Of a stretch of DNA of 64,000 nucleotides, positions 16,992 through 25,839 are shown one piece after another (position 1 is the stretch's first letter; every line of letters starts with the position of its first letter). The position numbers and the translations under genes are program-made. Source of the DNA: Streptomyces sp. KMM 9044 (lineage in GTDB: Bacteria > Actinomycetota > Actinomycetes > Streptomycetales > Streptomycetaceae); assembly GCF_024701375.2 (NCBI RefSeq), contig NZ_CP113910.1:992001-1056000 (forward strand), in the 5' to 3' direction. The notes beneath the pieces were generated by a model. It did no database searches. It saw only the letters and a program-made list of their open reading frames with translations, and was not told where the DNA came from.

Positions 16992-17234
16992 TTGGAACGC
17001 CCCCCTCATGTGAAAGCCGCCGAATGGGCCGAAGACCAGCACCGCCGAGCCGAACTCGACGACCTCATGGCGCAGCTCGCCGACCGTGAAGTGCAGATGG
17101 AAGACGACCTGATCGCAGCCTGCGACGAGTACGAACTCGACTGCAGTCGGGACTCGAAGCCGGAAGCCGACCTCGCTTGCCAGCCAGCTCGGCCACACCG
17201 ACCGGCGTCCCGCGGGAGAAGCCGTGGACGCTGA
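16992..17234 (+). CDS. small hypothetical protein
   Basis: An 80-residue protein starting at TTG behind CGGAG. It is acidic and helical for the first 55 residues (AEWAEDQHRRAELDDLMAQLADREVQMEDDLIAACDEYEL) and then basic. Its end overlaps the GTG start of the next gene. No family recognised. Confidence 0.55.
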   Translation: MERPPHVKAAEWAEDQHRRAELDDLMAQLADREVQMEDDLIAACDEYELDCSRDSKPEADLACQPARPHRPASRGRSRGR

Positions 17235-18146
17235 CAAGGCACACGCCGCGGACGCGTGCGCTGTTCCGCTCGCGCCGCTTCCCGACCACCGCAACGTGAA
17301 CACGCCGTGGTGGCAGGAGCTGTGGCGTCGTCACGCGCACATCACGACGCCGCTGCGAGCGCGCGGCCTGGTGTGCGACATCGAGTTCGGGCTCAGCGCC
17401 TACGTCGTGCGCGTTGCGCTCCCAGACGACAGCTACCTGGTCATCAGTCCGCCGCAGGAACCGTCTTCCGAGCGCCCGCCCGGAGATGCCGAGGGCTGGA
17501 TCGTGACCCGTGAGCACCCCGACGACCAGACGCTGTTCGAGGTCCTTTACGACTCGGCCTCCTCTGAGAGCACCGGTACGCGCCAGCGTCCAGAAGCCCT
17601 CTATGGAGGCAGCGCGCCGCCCCTGATCGAGGCGATCGACCAGCGCCTTGCCCAGCTCGGGCTGCTCCCACACCCCGTCCTGCCCCAGGAAAGCTCTCAC
17701 GTGCACCCCGCTCGAACGACGCCCCAGCCCCACACCCGGGATGTCCCCGGCCCGTCTGACCGTGCCACCGTCTACGTCTACGGCGACGCGCTGCGCGCTC
17801 TGACCGACCGCCTCAACGGAGCCGAGTCCCACGCGGATGCCGCTGCCCTGTTGCACCAGATTCTGGATCCGATCAATGGCCTGCTGGCGCAGCTTGGCGA
17901 GTTCTTCGAAGCAGCCGGGGAGAAGGCCAAGGAAGCTGAGGAGGATGACGGCTTCGACCTTCCTACGACCTCGCTGATGCCGCCGCGGAGATTCGTAACC
18001 TCGGTGAGGTTCTGCACGTGGCCGAGGACCGGATGCGGGCCCTCACCCCGCTCGCGCCCGCGCCGCGGCTGTCCTCCGCCCCGGCCCGTGCACCGTCCCT
18101 TCCGCCGCAAGCCCTCCCGCCGGCACCACCACGGCACACACGCTGA
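17224..18146 (+). pseudogene. accessory plasmid protein with a late frameshift
   Basis: From GTG 17224 the frame gives a globular N-terminal domain (WWQELWRRHAHITTPLRARG, then LPDDSYLVISPPQ and the closing LIEAIDQRLAQLGLL). A helical module follows (ALTDRLNGAESHADAAALLHQILDPINGLLAQLGEFFEAAG). At about 17958-17965 coding switches to another frame that reads YDLADAAAEIRNLGEVLHVAEDRMRAL and ends at 18146; without the shift the frame runs to 18153 with an Arg/Pro-rich nonsense tail. Adding one C in CTTCCTAC would restore a single frame. The C-terminal module recurs in the proteins at 30.5, 33.2 and 34.4 kb. Confidence 0.65.
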
Positions 18147-18175
18147 CGCGTAGCCCTTCCGCCCTCCAGGAACAC

Positions 18176-18949
18176 ATGTCCTCATCCCGCACCGACCTGT
18201 CCGCCTTCGCTGCCAGTCTCGCCGACCGTCTGCCGGGCCTTTGGACCAGTGACTATCAGCGCCACGCGCAGTATGCGGGCCAGTTTCCCCTAACCGAGCA
18301 GCTCTGGGACGCCGGTCACGTCGAGTACATCGTCAGCCAGTACGTCCTCACCCACGACGCCGTGCTCCACGGGCCGTCCTGCCAGCGGCTGTACGTGACC
18401 GACCGGCCCCGGTACCCGCACCAGTTCGTCGTCGCGCCGCTCGTCCCCGTCGGCGCGCACATCAAGCCCTACCACTTCGGCACAGTCGAGGAACCCAACG
18501 GCATAGCCGTTCCCCGAGATCCCGCTCGTGCGGCGGCGCGAGTCGCCCGGCGGGTGCTGCCCCGCTATGAGCGCGCCCTGCAGCAAGTGCTCACGAACGC
18601 AGCCAAGCAGCCAGAACCTTCGTACCGGTCCGGCCCGCCGCAGGTCGAGCAGGTCCTCACCCTGACCCTGTACAGCGACGGAGCCCTTGGCGCACCGTAC
18701 GAGAGCGTGCCGGTGGATGCCCGCATGACGCTGTACGCCCACGGTTTCCAGTACCACCCGCACCAAGCGGCGTTTCTCCTTCCCACCGCGTACGGGGACA
18801 GCGGTCGCGCACTGCGCGTCCACGGCGTGGTCCAGCAGCTCACGGCCAAGGGCATCGGCGTCAACCTCCGCCACTCGGCGCCCAGCACGAGCTCGGCCCT
18901 TCCGCCGGCATCAGCGAAGATCACGTCCACGGCCAGCCGTACGCGCTGA
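18176..18949 (+). CDS. accessory plasmid protein, paralogue of the 31283 gene
   Basis: A 257-residue protein from ATG 18176 behind AGGAACAC. It shares order and motifs with the protein at 31283-32041: a start of the type FAASLADRLPGLWTS, a central EEPNGIAVPRDPARAAARVARRVLPRYERAL, and a second half describing YAHGFQYHPHQAAFLLP. The second half looks like a small alpha/beta domain repeated in several proteins here. Function unknown; conserved in Streptomyces plasmids to my recollection. Confidence 0.7.
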   Translation: MSSSRTDLSAFAASLADRLPGLWTSDYQRHAQYAGQFPLTEQLWDAGHVEYIVSQYVLTHDAVLHGPSCQRLYVTDRPRYPHQFVVAPLVPVGAHIKPYHFGTVEEPNGIAVPRDPARAAARVARRVLPRYERALQQVLTNAAKQPEPSYRSGPPQVEQVLTLTLYSDGALGAPYESVPVDARMTLYAHGFQYHPHQAAFLLPTAYGDSGRALRVHGVVQQLTAKGIGVNLRHSAPSTSSALPPASAKITSTASRTR

Positions 18950-18972
18950 TCCCCCTTTCGCCCAGCAGGTCC

Positions 18973-20040
18973 TTGGAGCCCCCTATCCGCACTGCCCGCC
19001 GTTCCCTGCCGCTGCTCACCAGCGCCGTCTGCCTCACCCTGACCCTCACCGGCTGCGCCGGCGAAGACGCCCCCGCCCCGGCCCGTAAGACGCCCAGCGC
19101 CGACACCGCCGCGAAGCCCGTGCCCTCTCTCAGCGCCGCCCAGGCCCGCGACGTCATCACCCGCTATTCAAAGATCAACAACGAGGCCAACGCCGACCGG
19201 AACCGGCGCCTGCTCGACACCGTCGAGGACGGTCCGCTGTACGCGATGTCTGTCTCGGACTACACCGAGACCGAAGGACTCCCCGCCAAGGACCGCGAGC
19301 CGTACAAGCCCTGGTCCTACGAGCTCGCCAGCGCCAAGCTGTACATCCCCCGTCTGGCCGCAGGGCAGGAACGCTGGTTCGCCGCCGCCCTCTCCAGCGA
19401 GAAAGACAAGGCCCCCTCGCGACTGGTCGTGTTCGCCGAACAGCCCCAGCACAAACGCTGGGAGATGGTGTCCGTCGTCGACCTCGACAGCCAGAAGCTG
19501 CCCGACGTCGCCCTGGACCGCGAGGGATACGCGACGGCTGTCGCCGCCAACGACAACAAGCATCTGGCCGCCGACGCCGACCTGCTGCGTACTGCCGTGC
19601 TGGACAACTTCACCACCGGAGGCACGAACACCGGAAGCAAGGTGTTCGCGTCGACCAAGGCCAGCAAGCGGCAGGTCAAGGTCCACAGTGATGCCGCAAC
19701 ACGCTTCGGCGACAAGGGAACCAGCGTCTTCGACGGAACCGACAATCGCTTCACGGACGCCTACGCTCTCAAGACGGCAGACGGCGGCGCGCTGATCCTC
19801 TTCTCCCACACGCACACCCAGACCGACGCCGTCGCGCACTCCGGCCTGCAGCTCAACCCCGGCAAGGGCGACCGGGCCTGGCTCCACGACGTGCCCCGCA
19901 TGTCCATCCGGTACACGTTCGTGTGCAACGACGCCGCCACCGTCCCCGCAAAGGCCGAACCCTCCCGCCTGATCGGCTACACCTGCGCCCGCACCGACGC
20001 CTCCGGCCCCCCGGTCGCCTCCTGGTCGCACCGCGCGTAG
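18973..20040 (+). CDS. putative lipoprotein
   Basis: A 355-residue secreted protein. The N-terminus is a lipoprotein signal (RRSLPLLTSAVCLTLTLTGC) with the lipobox LTGC, so the Cys near residue 28 should be lipidated and the protein anchored outside the membrane. A Pro/Ala-rich linker precedes a domain of about 300 residues with no recognised family. TTG start at 18973 behind AGCAGG. It may act at the cell surface during mating, inferred only from location. Confidence 0.75.
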   Translation: MEPPIRTARRSLPLLTSAVCLTLTLTGCAGEDAPAPARKTPSADTAAKPVPSLSAAQARDVITRYSKINNEANADRNRRLLDTVEDGPLYAMSVSDYTETEGLPAKDREPYKPWSYELASAKLYIPRLAAGQERWFAAALSSEKDKAPSRLVVFAEQPQHKRWEMVSVVDLDSQKLPDVALDREGYATAVAANDNKHLAADADLLRTAVLDNFTTGGTNTGSKVFASTKASKRQVKVHSDAATRFGDKGTSVFDGTDNRFTDAYALKTADGGALILFSHTHTQTDAVAHSGLQLNPGKGDRAWLHDVPRMSIRYTFVCNDAATVPAKAEPSRLIGYTCARTDASGPPVASWSHRA

Positions 20041-20101
20041 CCGCACCCGCCCGCCACTTCGACGGCCGCCGGGCATCCCTCTGCTCGCTCCGGAGAACTC
20101 C

Positions 20102-20674
20102 CTGTCCACACACTCCTTCATCGCCCGACCCACCATCGGTGCGGGGTACAGCGGCATCCACGTCCAGCTCGACGGCGTGCCCAGCCACCACCTCCCGCTC
20201 CTCCTGGCCGCCTACCAGTACAAGTTCGGACGTGACGTCGAGGCCATGGCCCAGCACCTCATCGACGACATCACCGTCGGCTGGGACGAACTCGGCACCG
20301 ATCTCCTCGATGACGCCCCGCCCACGCTCGTGGCCGCGCTGACCGGCGGCGAACACTGGCCCAGCCGGACCCTCGATCACCTGATCACTCCGGACGGCTC
20401 GCCCCCGGTGCGCATGACGGTCACCGACACCACCGCCGGCGAACTGGGCATGCAGTGGGGCTACATCCTGCATCCGCAGGGCATCGAAGTGATCAGCATG
20501 GCTCACACCGGCACGGGCCCCCTCGTCGCCTGGGACACCGACCCCAGTACCCCCTTCAGCGACCACCCGGCGCACTGGCCCGCCATCACCACACGCCGGA
20601 CGCCCGCCACGCGCCCGCCGCGGTCCGCTGCCGGTGCAGCGCCGACCGGGCCCCGCACGGCTGCCCGCCGCTGA
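20102..20674 (+). CDS. hypothetical accessory protein, probable CTG start
   Basis: Coding signal reaches back to a CTG at 20102 placed five bases behind CGGAGA: STHSFIARPTIGAGYSGIHVQLDGVPSHHLPLLLAAYQYKF. No ATG, GTG or TTG fits; the first conventional start (GTG 20177) would cut the conserved-looking beginning. About 190 residues with a Pro/Arg-rich tail. The sequence resembles a family of small Streptomyces proteins beginning with a similar STHS-type N-terminus. The initiator is either a near-cognate codon or a mutated ATG. Confidence 0.6.
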   Translation: MSTHSFIARPTIGAGYSGIHVQLDGVPSHHLPLLLAAYQYKFGRDVEAMAQHLIDDITVGWDELGTDLLDDAPPTLVAALTGGEHWPSRTLDHLITPDGSPPVRMTVTDTTAGELGMQWGYILHPQGIEVISMAHTGTGPLVAWDTDPSTPFSDHPAHWPAITTRRTPATRPPRSAAGAAPTGPRTAARR

Positions 20675-20705
20675 CCCTCACCGCCTCTCATTGCCGGAGA
20701 TTTCC

Positions 20706-21461
20706 CTGCCCGCTCCTCTGCTTACGGTCGTCATCGCCACCCGTCTGCGCGACGACCGCCTCGACTACCTGACCGCCATGCACGCCAGTCTTACCCGGCA
20801 GTCCGTGCCGTGGGAGGCCGTGATCGCGCTCGACGGCACCGCACCCGAACGCCTGCCGGCCCCGCTCGCGCAGGACTCCCGCATCCGTACACTGCGCCTG
20901 CCCCGGCCGGTCGGCGCGGCCTGCGCCAGGAACCTGGCCCTCACCCACGTGCGCACCCCTTACGTCAACTGGGCCGACGATGACGATGAGTTCACCGATG
21001 ACGCCATGTCCGTACGGCTGGACACCCTGGAGTCCACCGGGGTCGGCTGGTGCGCGGGGTGGAGCGAGGACCAGTACCCCGACGGCTCGACCCGCCTGTG
21101 GCGCTGCCCCGCCCCGCCCGGCCGGCACGAGGCCGGCGACGTTTGGACGTATTGGAAGTCGCCGACGGACACGATCCCCATCGGGCCGACCACGATCCTC
21201 GCCCGCACCGACCTCGTGCGCGCCGCGCCGATGGGCGGCCTCGTCCAGGGCGAGGACTACTGCGCGGCCCTCGGCGTCACCACGCTCGCACCCGGAATCC
21301 TGCTGCCGGCCCCTGTGTACCGGTACCGCAAGCACCCCGGACAGATGACGGCCCAGGTCGGGTACGACCAGCTGGAGGCGGCGGCCCGGGAGCACGCCTG
21401 GGCGTACGGGCGCAGCCTGCGCGCCGTCCTGCAGGGTGGCGAGGACCTGGTCCGTGGCTGA
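20706..21461 (+). CDS. family 2 glycosyltransferase-like protein
   Basis: About 250 residues with the GT-A features of family 2 glycosyltransferases: LLTVVIATRLRDDRLDYLTAMHASL, RLPRPVGAACARNLALTHV, and the DxD-like metal site VNWADDDDEF. RYRKHPGQMT near the end is also typical. The start is unclear. CTG 20706 lies five bases behind CCGGAGA; TTG 20691 is in frame but has no ribosome binding site. Acceptor and sugar are unknown. Its 3' end overlaps the next gene by 8 bases. Confidence 0.75.
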   Translation: MPAPLLTVVIATRLRDDRLDYLTAMHASLTRQSVPWEAVIALDGTAPERLPAPLAQDSRIRTLRLPRPVGAACARNLALTHVRTPYVNWADDDDEFTDDAMSVRLDTLESTGVGWCAGWSEDQYPDGSTRLWRCPAPPGRHEAGDVWTYWKSPTDTIPIGPTTILARTDLVRAAPMGGLVQGEDYCAALGVTTLAPGILLPAPVYRYRKHPGQMTAQVGYDQLEAAAREHAWAYGRSLRAVLQGGEDLVRG

Positions 21462-22560
21462 GGCGCAGATCGTCCTGTCGCACAGCCGGGAGTCCGGGAT
21501 CGTCGCCATCGCCTCGGGCGAGCAGTACCCGTGGGCGCACACCGCCCTCGCGGAGAGTGGCTTCCAGCGGGACGACGACGGGGTCTGGCACCTGCCCACG
21601 GGCGGCACCCAGACCACCGTGGTCGATCTGGTCACGTGCGCGAAGCGGCACCGCGCCAGCGTGCACACGAGCAGCCGCCGGTTCATCGGCGACGCCGCCC
21701 GTGACCTCGCGCGCCTGCTGCCCGGCCAGTGGCACGCCTCGGTCGAGATCTATGCGCACCCGGCCTGGCAGGAAGACCTGGTCCCCTGGATCTGGGACAG
21801 CGGCGACCTCGGCCGCGCCGTCCAGAGCGAACGGATCCCCTACGCCGCGGTCCTCACCGACGCGGCGCAGGGCACCACGCTGTTGTTCATCGAGCGGCCC
21901 GGCCGGCAACTCGACTACCTGGTGGGCGCCTTCTCGCCGGAAGGGCTCGAAGGGGGCTACGGCGATCCCCACGCTCCGCGCAGCATCGTCCTGCCGCCGT
22001 TTCCCGGGCGGGCTGCCCAGGCCCTCACCGACCGGTACCTTCCCGCCTACGAGCAGGCCGTCCATGCCCGCCAGACGGCGGCCATCGCCGCCGTGCTCGG
22101 GGACATCCGCTGCGAGCACGACACCTGGCAGGCCATGAACGCCTCCGGCCGCTACAGCGACGCCACCCCGCTGAGCGCCGCTGCCCTCGGCGCCTCGACG
22201 GAGCTGTTCCTCGACCACGCCTGGCGCCGTTTCCTGACCCTCGTCGACCACACCCCGACGCTTCTCGACCGGTGCCGGCCCGCGACCAGCCCGTGGCCCG
22301 ACGACGCCGCAGCCCTCTCCCGTCTGGCCGACGCCGTGATCGATGCCGAATCCCTGCTCGACGAGATCGTCCACGGTGGTGCCGTACCGGAGCAGGAGCG
22401 CCGAGTACGCGCGTGGCCGGCGATCGAGACCTGGCTGACCGACGGCGACGCGTTCTTGCGCCAGGCCCGCCTGAGCGCACCCCACCGCCGCCCGGCCCTC
22501 CCCGTCGCAGCCCCAGCCCGCCCCCTCGCCGCGGCCCGGTCGGCGTACCGCAGCCACTGA
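21454..22560 (+). CDS. hypothetical accessory protein
   Basis: A 368-residue protein with GTG start at 21454 inside the previous gene, behind GCGAGGA. The N-terminal part (SRESGIVAIASGEQYPWAHTALAESGFQRDDDGVWHLP) describes the small domain also seen in the proteins at 18176 and 31283. The middle contains VEIYAHPAWQEDLVPWIWDSG, and the last 150 residues are helical. Function unknown. Confidence 0.7.
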   Translation: MAEAQIVLSHSRESGIVAIASGEQYPWAHTALAESGFQRDDDGVWHLPTGGTQTTVVDLVTCAKRHRASVHTSSRRFIGDAARDLARLLPGQWHASVEIYAHPAWQEDLVPWIWDSGDLGRAVQSERIPYAAVLTDAAQGTTLLFIERPGRQLDYLVGAFSPEGLEGGYGDPHAPRSIVLPPFPGRAAQALTDRYLPAYEQAVHARQTAAIAAVLGDIRCEHDTWQAMNASGRYSDATPLSAAALGASTELFLDHAWRRFLTLVDHTPTLLDRCRPATSPWPDDAAALSRLADAVIDAESLLDEIVHGGAVPEQERRVRAWPAIETWLTDGDAFLRQARLSAPHRRPALPVAAPARPLAAARSAYRSH

Positions 22561-22598
22561 CCGCTCCACCCCGACAACGACTGGAGACTCCCGCTCCC

Positions 22599-23057
22599 TT
22601 GCAACCCGGCACCCACTTCTCCTTCGGAGACCACAAGGAACACGGCTTCGTCGCCTCCTTCACCTCCTCGATTCCCCAGCACCTCGCCCACTGGTTCCTG
22701 GAGCGCGAGCAATTCGAGCCCGTCCCCAGTGCACCCGGGCTGTACCGCCTCAGCGATCCCGAGCGCGACGGAGTCCGACGCACCCGCCAGGCCGTCCACG
22801 ACCTTCGCCGCCACGGCTACACCGTGCAGGCCGACATCCGCCTCAACCCGGCCCTCTCCACCGGCCCGCCGCGCCCCGTCCGGCCCCACGGACTCCAGGA
22901 GCGCCGCAGCCGGCTCGCCCAGGCCGCCGCCGGCCGAACGACGCAGCGCTCCACACCGCCCACCACCTCCCCTCCGTCGGCCCGGCCGATCCCGCCGAAG
23001 CCCACCTACGCTCCCACCGTCCACCTGACGGCCGCAGCCGGCGGACGATCCCGATGA
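22599..23057 (+). CDS. hypothetical accessory protein
   Basis: A 152-residue protein from TTG 22599, behind TGGAGAC. Its core (FLEREQFEPVPSAPGLYRLSDPERDGVRRTRQAVHDLRRHGYTVQADIRL) parallels the N-terminal domain of the 30553 gene (ILQRAGFVAVVRLHETYHRAP..., AVGRLRAVGYHVDCDERF). The tail is Pro/Thr-rich. The stop overlaps the next ATG (ATGA, 23054-23057). Function unknown. Confidence 0.65.
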   Translation: MQPGTHFSFGDHKEHGFVASFTSSIPQHLAHWFLEREQFEPVPSAPGLYRLSDPERDGVRRTRQAVHDLRRHGYTVQADIRLNPALSTGPPRPVRPHGLQERRSRLAQAAAGRTTQRSTPPTTSPPSARPIPPKPTYAPTVHLTAAAGGRSR

Positions 23058-24244
23058 CACCCGCGAACAGCCCGGCCCCCGACAGCCCCTTGCCGACAGC
23101 GTCCGCACTGGCCAGCAAGGCACGCGACTTCCGGCTGCGAATGGCAGTCATCGACTGCGAGACCGATGCCGCCCTCCACATGACACGCGACCGCCACGGC
23201 CGCACCGTCCACGCAGACGCCGCCGCAGCCGCACGAGCCCACCGCGACAAGGCGGCGCTGGAGGCGTACGCCACCCGCCTCGCCCCCCCACGCCGAGGCT
23301 CTCCTCGATGCCGCCCGACTCGCGCTCGACGAGTTGCCGCCTGCCCGGCACCTGAGCGGGTGGCGGGCCGTCCTGGACGGCTTGGCATCCTCCGCCGCCG
23401 AAATCCGCAGGGCCCTCGACCGGCCCGCCGCGCCCGGGTCCCCCGCCGAGCGCGCTCAGCACGCGGCCCTGTGGCCGCATCTCACCGCCTGGGCGGACCA
23501 CAGCCCGATCGCCAGCAACCTCGCCGACCAGCGCGACGGCCAGCACCACAGGGCTCCGCTGACCGACGAGGAACAGCAGCTGTGGACCGCCAGGGCCCGG
23601 GCCGCGCAGACGCGTGGCGCGCTGGAGCTGACCGAGTCGTGGTACGCCGCCGACGGACAGCCGATCACCCTCGCTTACCTGGTCGAGGACGACGACTCCA
23701 CAGTGGTCGCGCTGCGCGGCGACCCGGGCGTACCGGGCTGGCAGGTGATCGGGCACTTCGCCCACGAGTACGAGGCGGGCAAGGCCCTGCCCGCTCCGGT
23801 CCCGCCCGGCGTGCTGCGCTCGGACATCTCCCGGTTCAACCGCCCGGCACCGGCCCCGGCGCTGTCCCTGCAGGATCTCATCCGCGACGTCGTCGAAGGC
23901 CACAGTGCCGGTGACGCCTCGAACGCTCTCCTGGGAGCTGTCCAGCGCGGCTACGCCGCCGGCCCGATGGTCCGCCTGCAGGAACTTCTGGAGACGAGCG
24001 GCCAGTTCGCCAGCGCCCTGGAGACCGTGCAGGGCCGCCAGATCGCCGCCCGCCTCTCAGCTCTGGGCCGGCAGATCGAGTCCTCACCCGCGAAGTCGAA
24101 GAGGCAGCCGAGGACCTCGGGGCGACCGTCGCCGTCCTGCCCCCGCACCGCACCCCCGTGATGCGCACCCGCCCGCGCCCGGCCGTGGACACCACACCGC
24201 CCCCGCCGCCGCCCCGCGCCAGCATGACCGCCCGCCACCGATAG
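23054..24244 (+). pseudogene. accessory gene with two compensating frameshifts
   Basis: Coding starts at ATG 23054 (KARDFRLRMAVIDCETDAALHMTRDRHGRTVHAD). After a run of seven C (23283-23289) it moves to another frame, which reads HAEALLDAARLALDELPPARHLSGW and continues through a 250-residue domain ending RQIAARLSALGRQIES. Near 24083 it returns to the first frame (LTREVEEAAEDLGATVAVLPPHRTP) and stops at 24244. One C too many at the first site and one too few at the second explain both shifts. The restored protein would have about 396 residues. Function unknown. Confidence 0.6.
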
Positions 24245-24254
24245 GAGATTCGCT

Positions 24255-24621
24255 TTGCCCGAAGCACCAGCAGAGCCGTTCATGCCGATCCGGCACACCA
24301 TCACCGGCGAAATCACCACCACCGGCTACAACGCCGCCGCCCGGCGGATCCTGCTCCAGGACGGCTTCGAAGAGACGCCAGGCTGCGCCTGCCGAGCGAC
24401 GGAACCCGGTACGGAGCGGACGCACGGGCCTGCTCGGCAGCCAGCGAGCTGCTCGTCGTCGGCCATCCCGTGCACCTGGACCGAGCCCTCGGCCGGCCGG
24501 TGAGCGCCGACGGTACGCCCCGGTTGGGCTGGTCGCCGATATCGGCACAGCCCGTGATAGCACCGCGGGCGGCCAGCCCTTCCAGCTCATCGCCAACCCC
24601 GCGCTCGCCCACACCTGTTGA
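24255..24621 (+). pseudogene. short accessory gene with frameshifts
   Basis: TTG 24255 behind AGGAGA opens MPIRHTITGEITTTGYNAAARRILLQDGFEETPG. The signal then moves at about 24388 into LRLPSDGTRYGADARACSAASELLVVGHPVHLDR (one C short in GGCTG). Near 24515 it probably moves again into LVADIGTARDSTAGGQPFQLIANPALAH, ending at 24621 just before the next ribosome binding site. The restored protein would have about 120 residues. Function unknown. Confidence 0.5.
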
Positions 24622-24633
24622 AGGGACCTCGTT

Positions 24634-25839
24634 TTGACCACACCCGGAACGCCTACCAGACCAGCGCGCACCAAGGGCGGCGAGCTCCGGGCCAAGGTGG
24701 CCCGGCTGCTGGCCGACCGGCCGGCGGACAAGCTCACTATCGGGGACATGGCCAGGCAGCTGGGCCACTCCCACGGCGCCGTCCGCAACGCCGCGCTCAC
24801 CCTGGTGCGACGCGGCGAGGCCGACCAAAGCGGGACCGGACAACCGGAGTTCCGCGCGAACGGGAAAACCGCCGCAGCCGCGCAGAGGGCTGTGATCAGC
24901 CCACCGGGCACCCACTCTCCCCGCGCTCAGGCGGCCACGGCCCATACGACCTACACCGCAGCAGCCACGCCCAGGCAGACTGGCCCGATCCGCCGCGCGG
25001 GGGGCCAGCTCTACCACCCCCGGGAGCTGGCCGATCTGCCCGACGTCGAGGCGTTGAATCGCTTGCGCGACGCCGACGTGCCGGTGCTGCTCTACGGCCC
25101 TCCGGGCACCGGCAAGACGAGTCTGGTCGAGGCGGCGTTCCCGGACCTGCTCACCGTCGCCGGTGACGGCGACACCACGGTCGGCGACTTGATCGGCGAG
25201 TACACACAGGACGACGCGGGAGCCTATGTCTTCCAGTACGGTCCGCTGGTCACCGCGATGACCGAGGGCCGCGCCCTGCTGATCGACGATGCCACCTTGA
25301 TCTCACCGAAGGTCCTGGCGGCGCTGTATCCCGCGATGGACGGGCGCAGGCAGATCCAGGTCAAGGCCCACAAGGGCGAGACCATCAAGGCCGAGCCGGG
25401 CTTCTACGTGGTGGCGGGCCACAATCCCGGCGTCCACGGTGCGGTGTTGACGGAGGCGCTCGCGAGCCGGTTCAGCGTGCAGATCCAGATCGGCACGGAC
25501 TATGACCTCGCCCTGGCCTTGAGGATCGATGCCCGGGTGGTCCGGGTCGCCCGACACCTCTCCCGTCAGGTCGAACTCGGCGAGCTGGGCTGGGCCCCCC
25601 AACTGCGGGAACTGCTCAGTTACCAGAAGACCGAGGCCGTCCTCGGCACCAAGGCCGCGCTCGCGAACCTGGTAGGCATCGCTCCTGTGGAGGATCGCGA
25701 TGCCGTCGCCGACGCCGTCATGAAGGCTGTCGGCGTCAAAAATATCGCTCCTCTCACCCTCGGCAAGCAGCTCCCCGCCTCGGCCGCCCGGCAGCCCCCA
25801 GGCAATACCGGCTCCGCACACCGGGGTCGCCCGCGATGA
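24634..25839 (+). CDS. MoxR-type AAA+ ATPase with N-terminal winged helix
   Basis: A 401-residue protein from TTG 24634, behind GAAGGGAC. Residues about 12-60 look like a winged helix (KVARLLADRPADKLTIGDMARQLGHSHGAVRNAALTLVRRG). The AAA+ domain has Walker A GPPGTGKTSL (about 156), Walker B ALLIDDATL (about 215) and a sensor region with GFYVVAGHNPG. This is the MoxR/CbbQ type, which acts with VWA proteins to remodel or activate targets. Its stop overlaps the ATG of the VWA gene, so they form a two-gene unit. Confidence 0.85.
   Translation: MTTPGTPTRPARTKGGELRAKVARLLADRPADKLTIGDMARQLGHSHGAVRNAALTLVRRGEADQSGTGQPEFRANGKTAAAAQRAVISPPGTHSPRAQAATAHTTYTAAATPRQTGPIRRAGGQLYHPRELADLPDVEALNRLRDADVPVLLYGPPGTGKTSLVEAAFPDLLTVAGDGDTTVGDLIGEYTQDDAGAYVFQYGPLVTAMTEGRALLIDDATLISPKVLAALYPAMDGRRQIQVKAHKGETIKAEPGFYVVAGHNPGVHGAVLTEALASRFSVQIQIGTDYDLALALRIDARVVRVARHLSRQVELGELGWAPQLRELLSYQKTEAVLGTKAALANLVGIAPVEDRDAVADAVMKAVGVKNIAPLTLGKQLPASAARQPPGNTGSAHRGRPR

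Noticed and set aside
21729..23057. 442-codon plus frame overlapping the 21454 gene
   Set aside because: Only its last 152 codons (from TTG 22599) are coding-like; the rest is an Arg-rich shadow.
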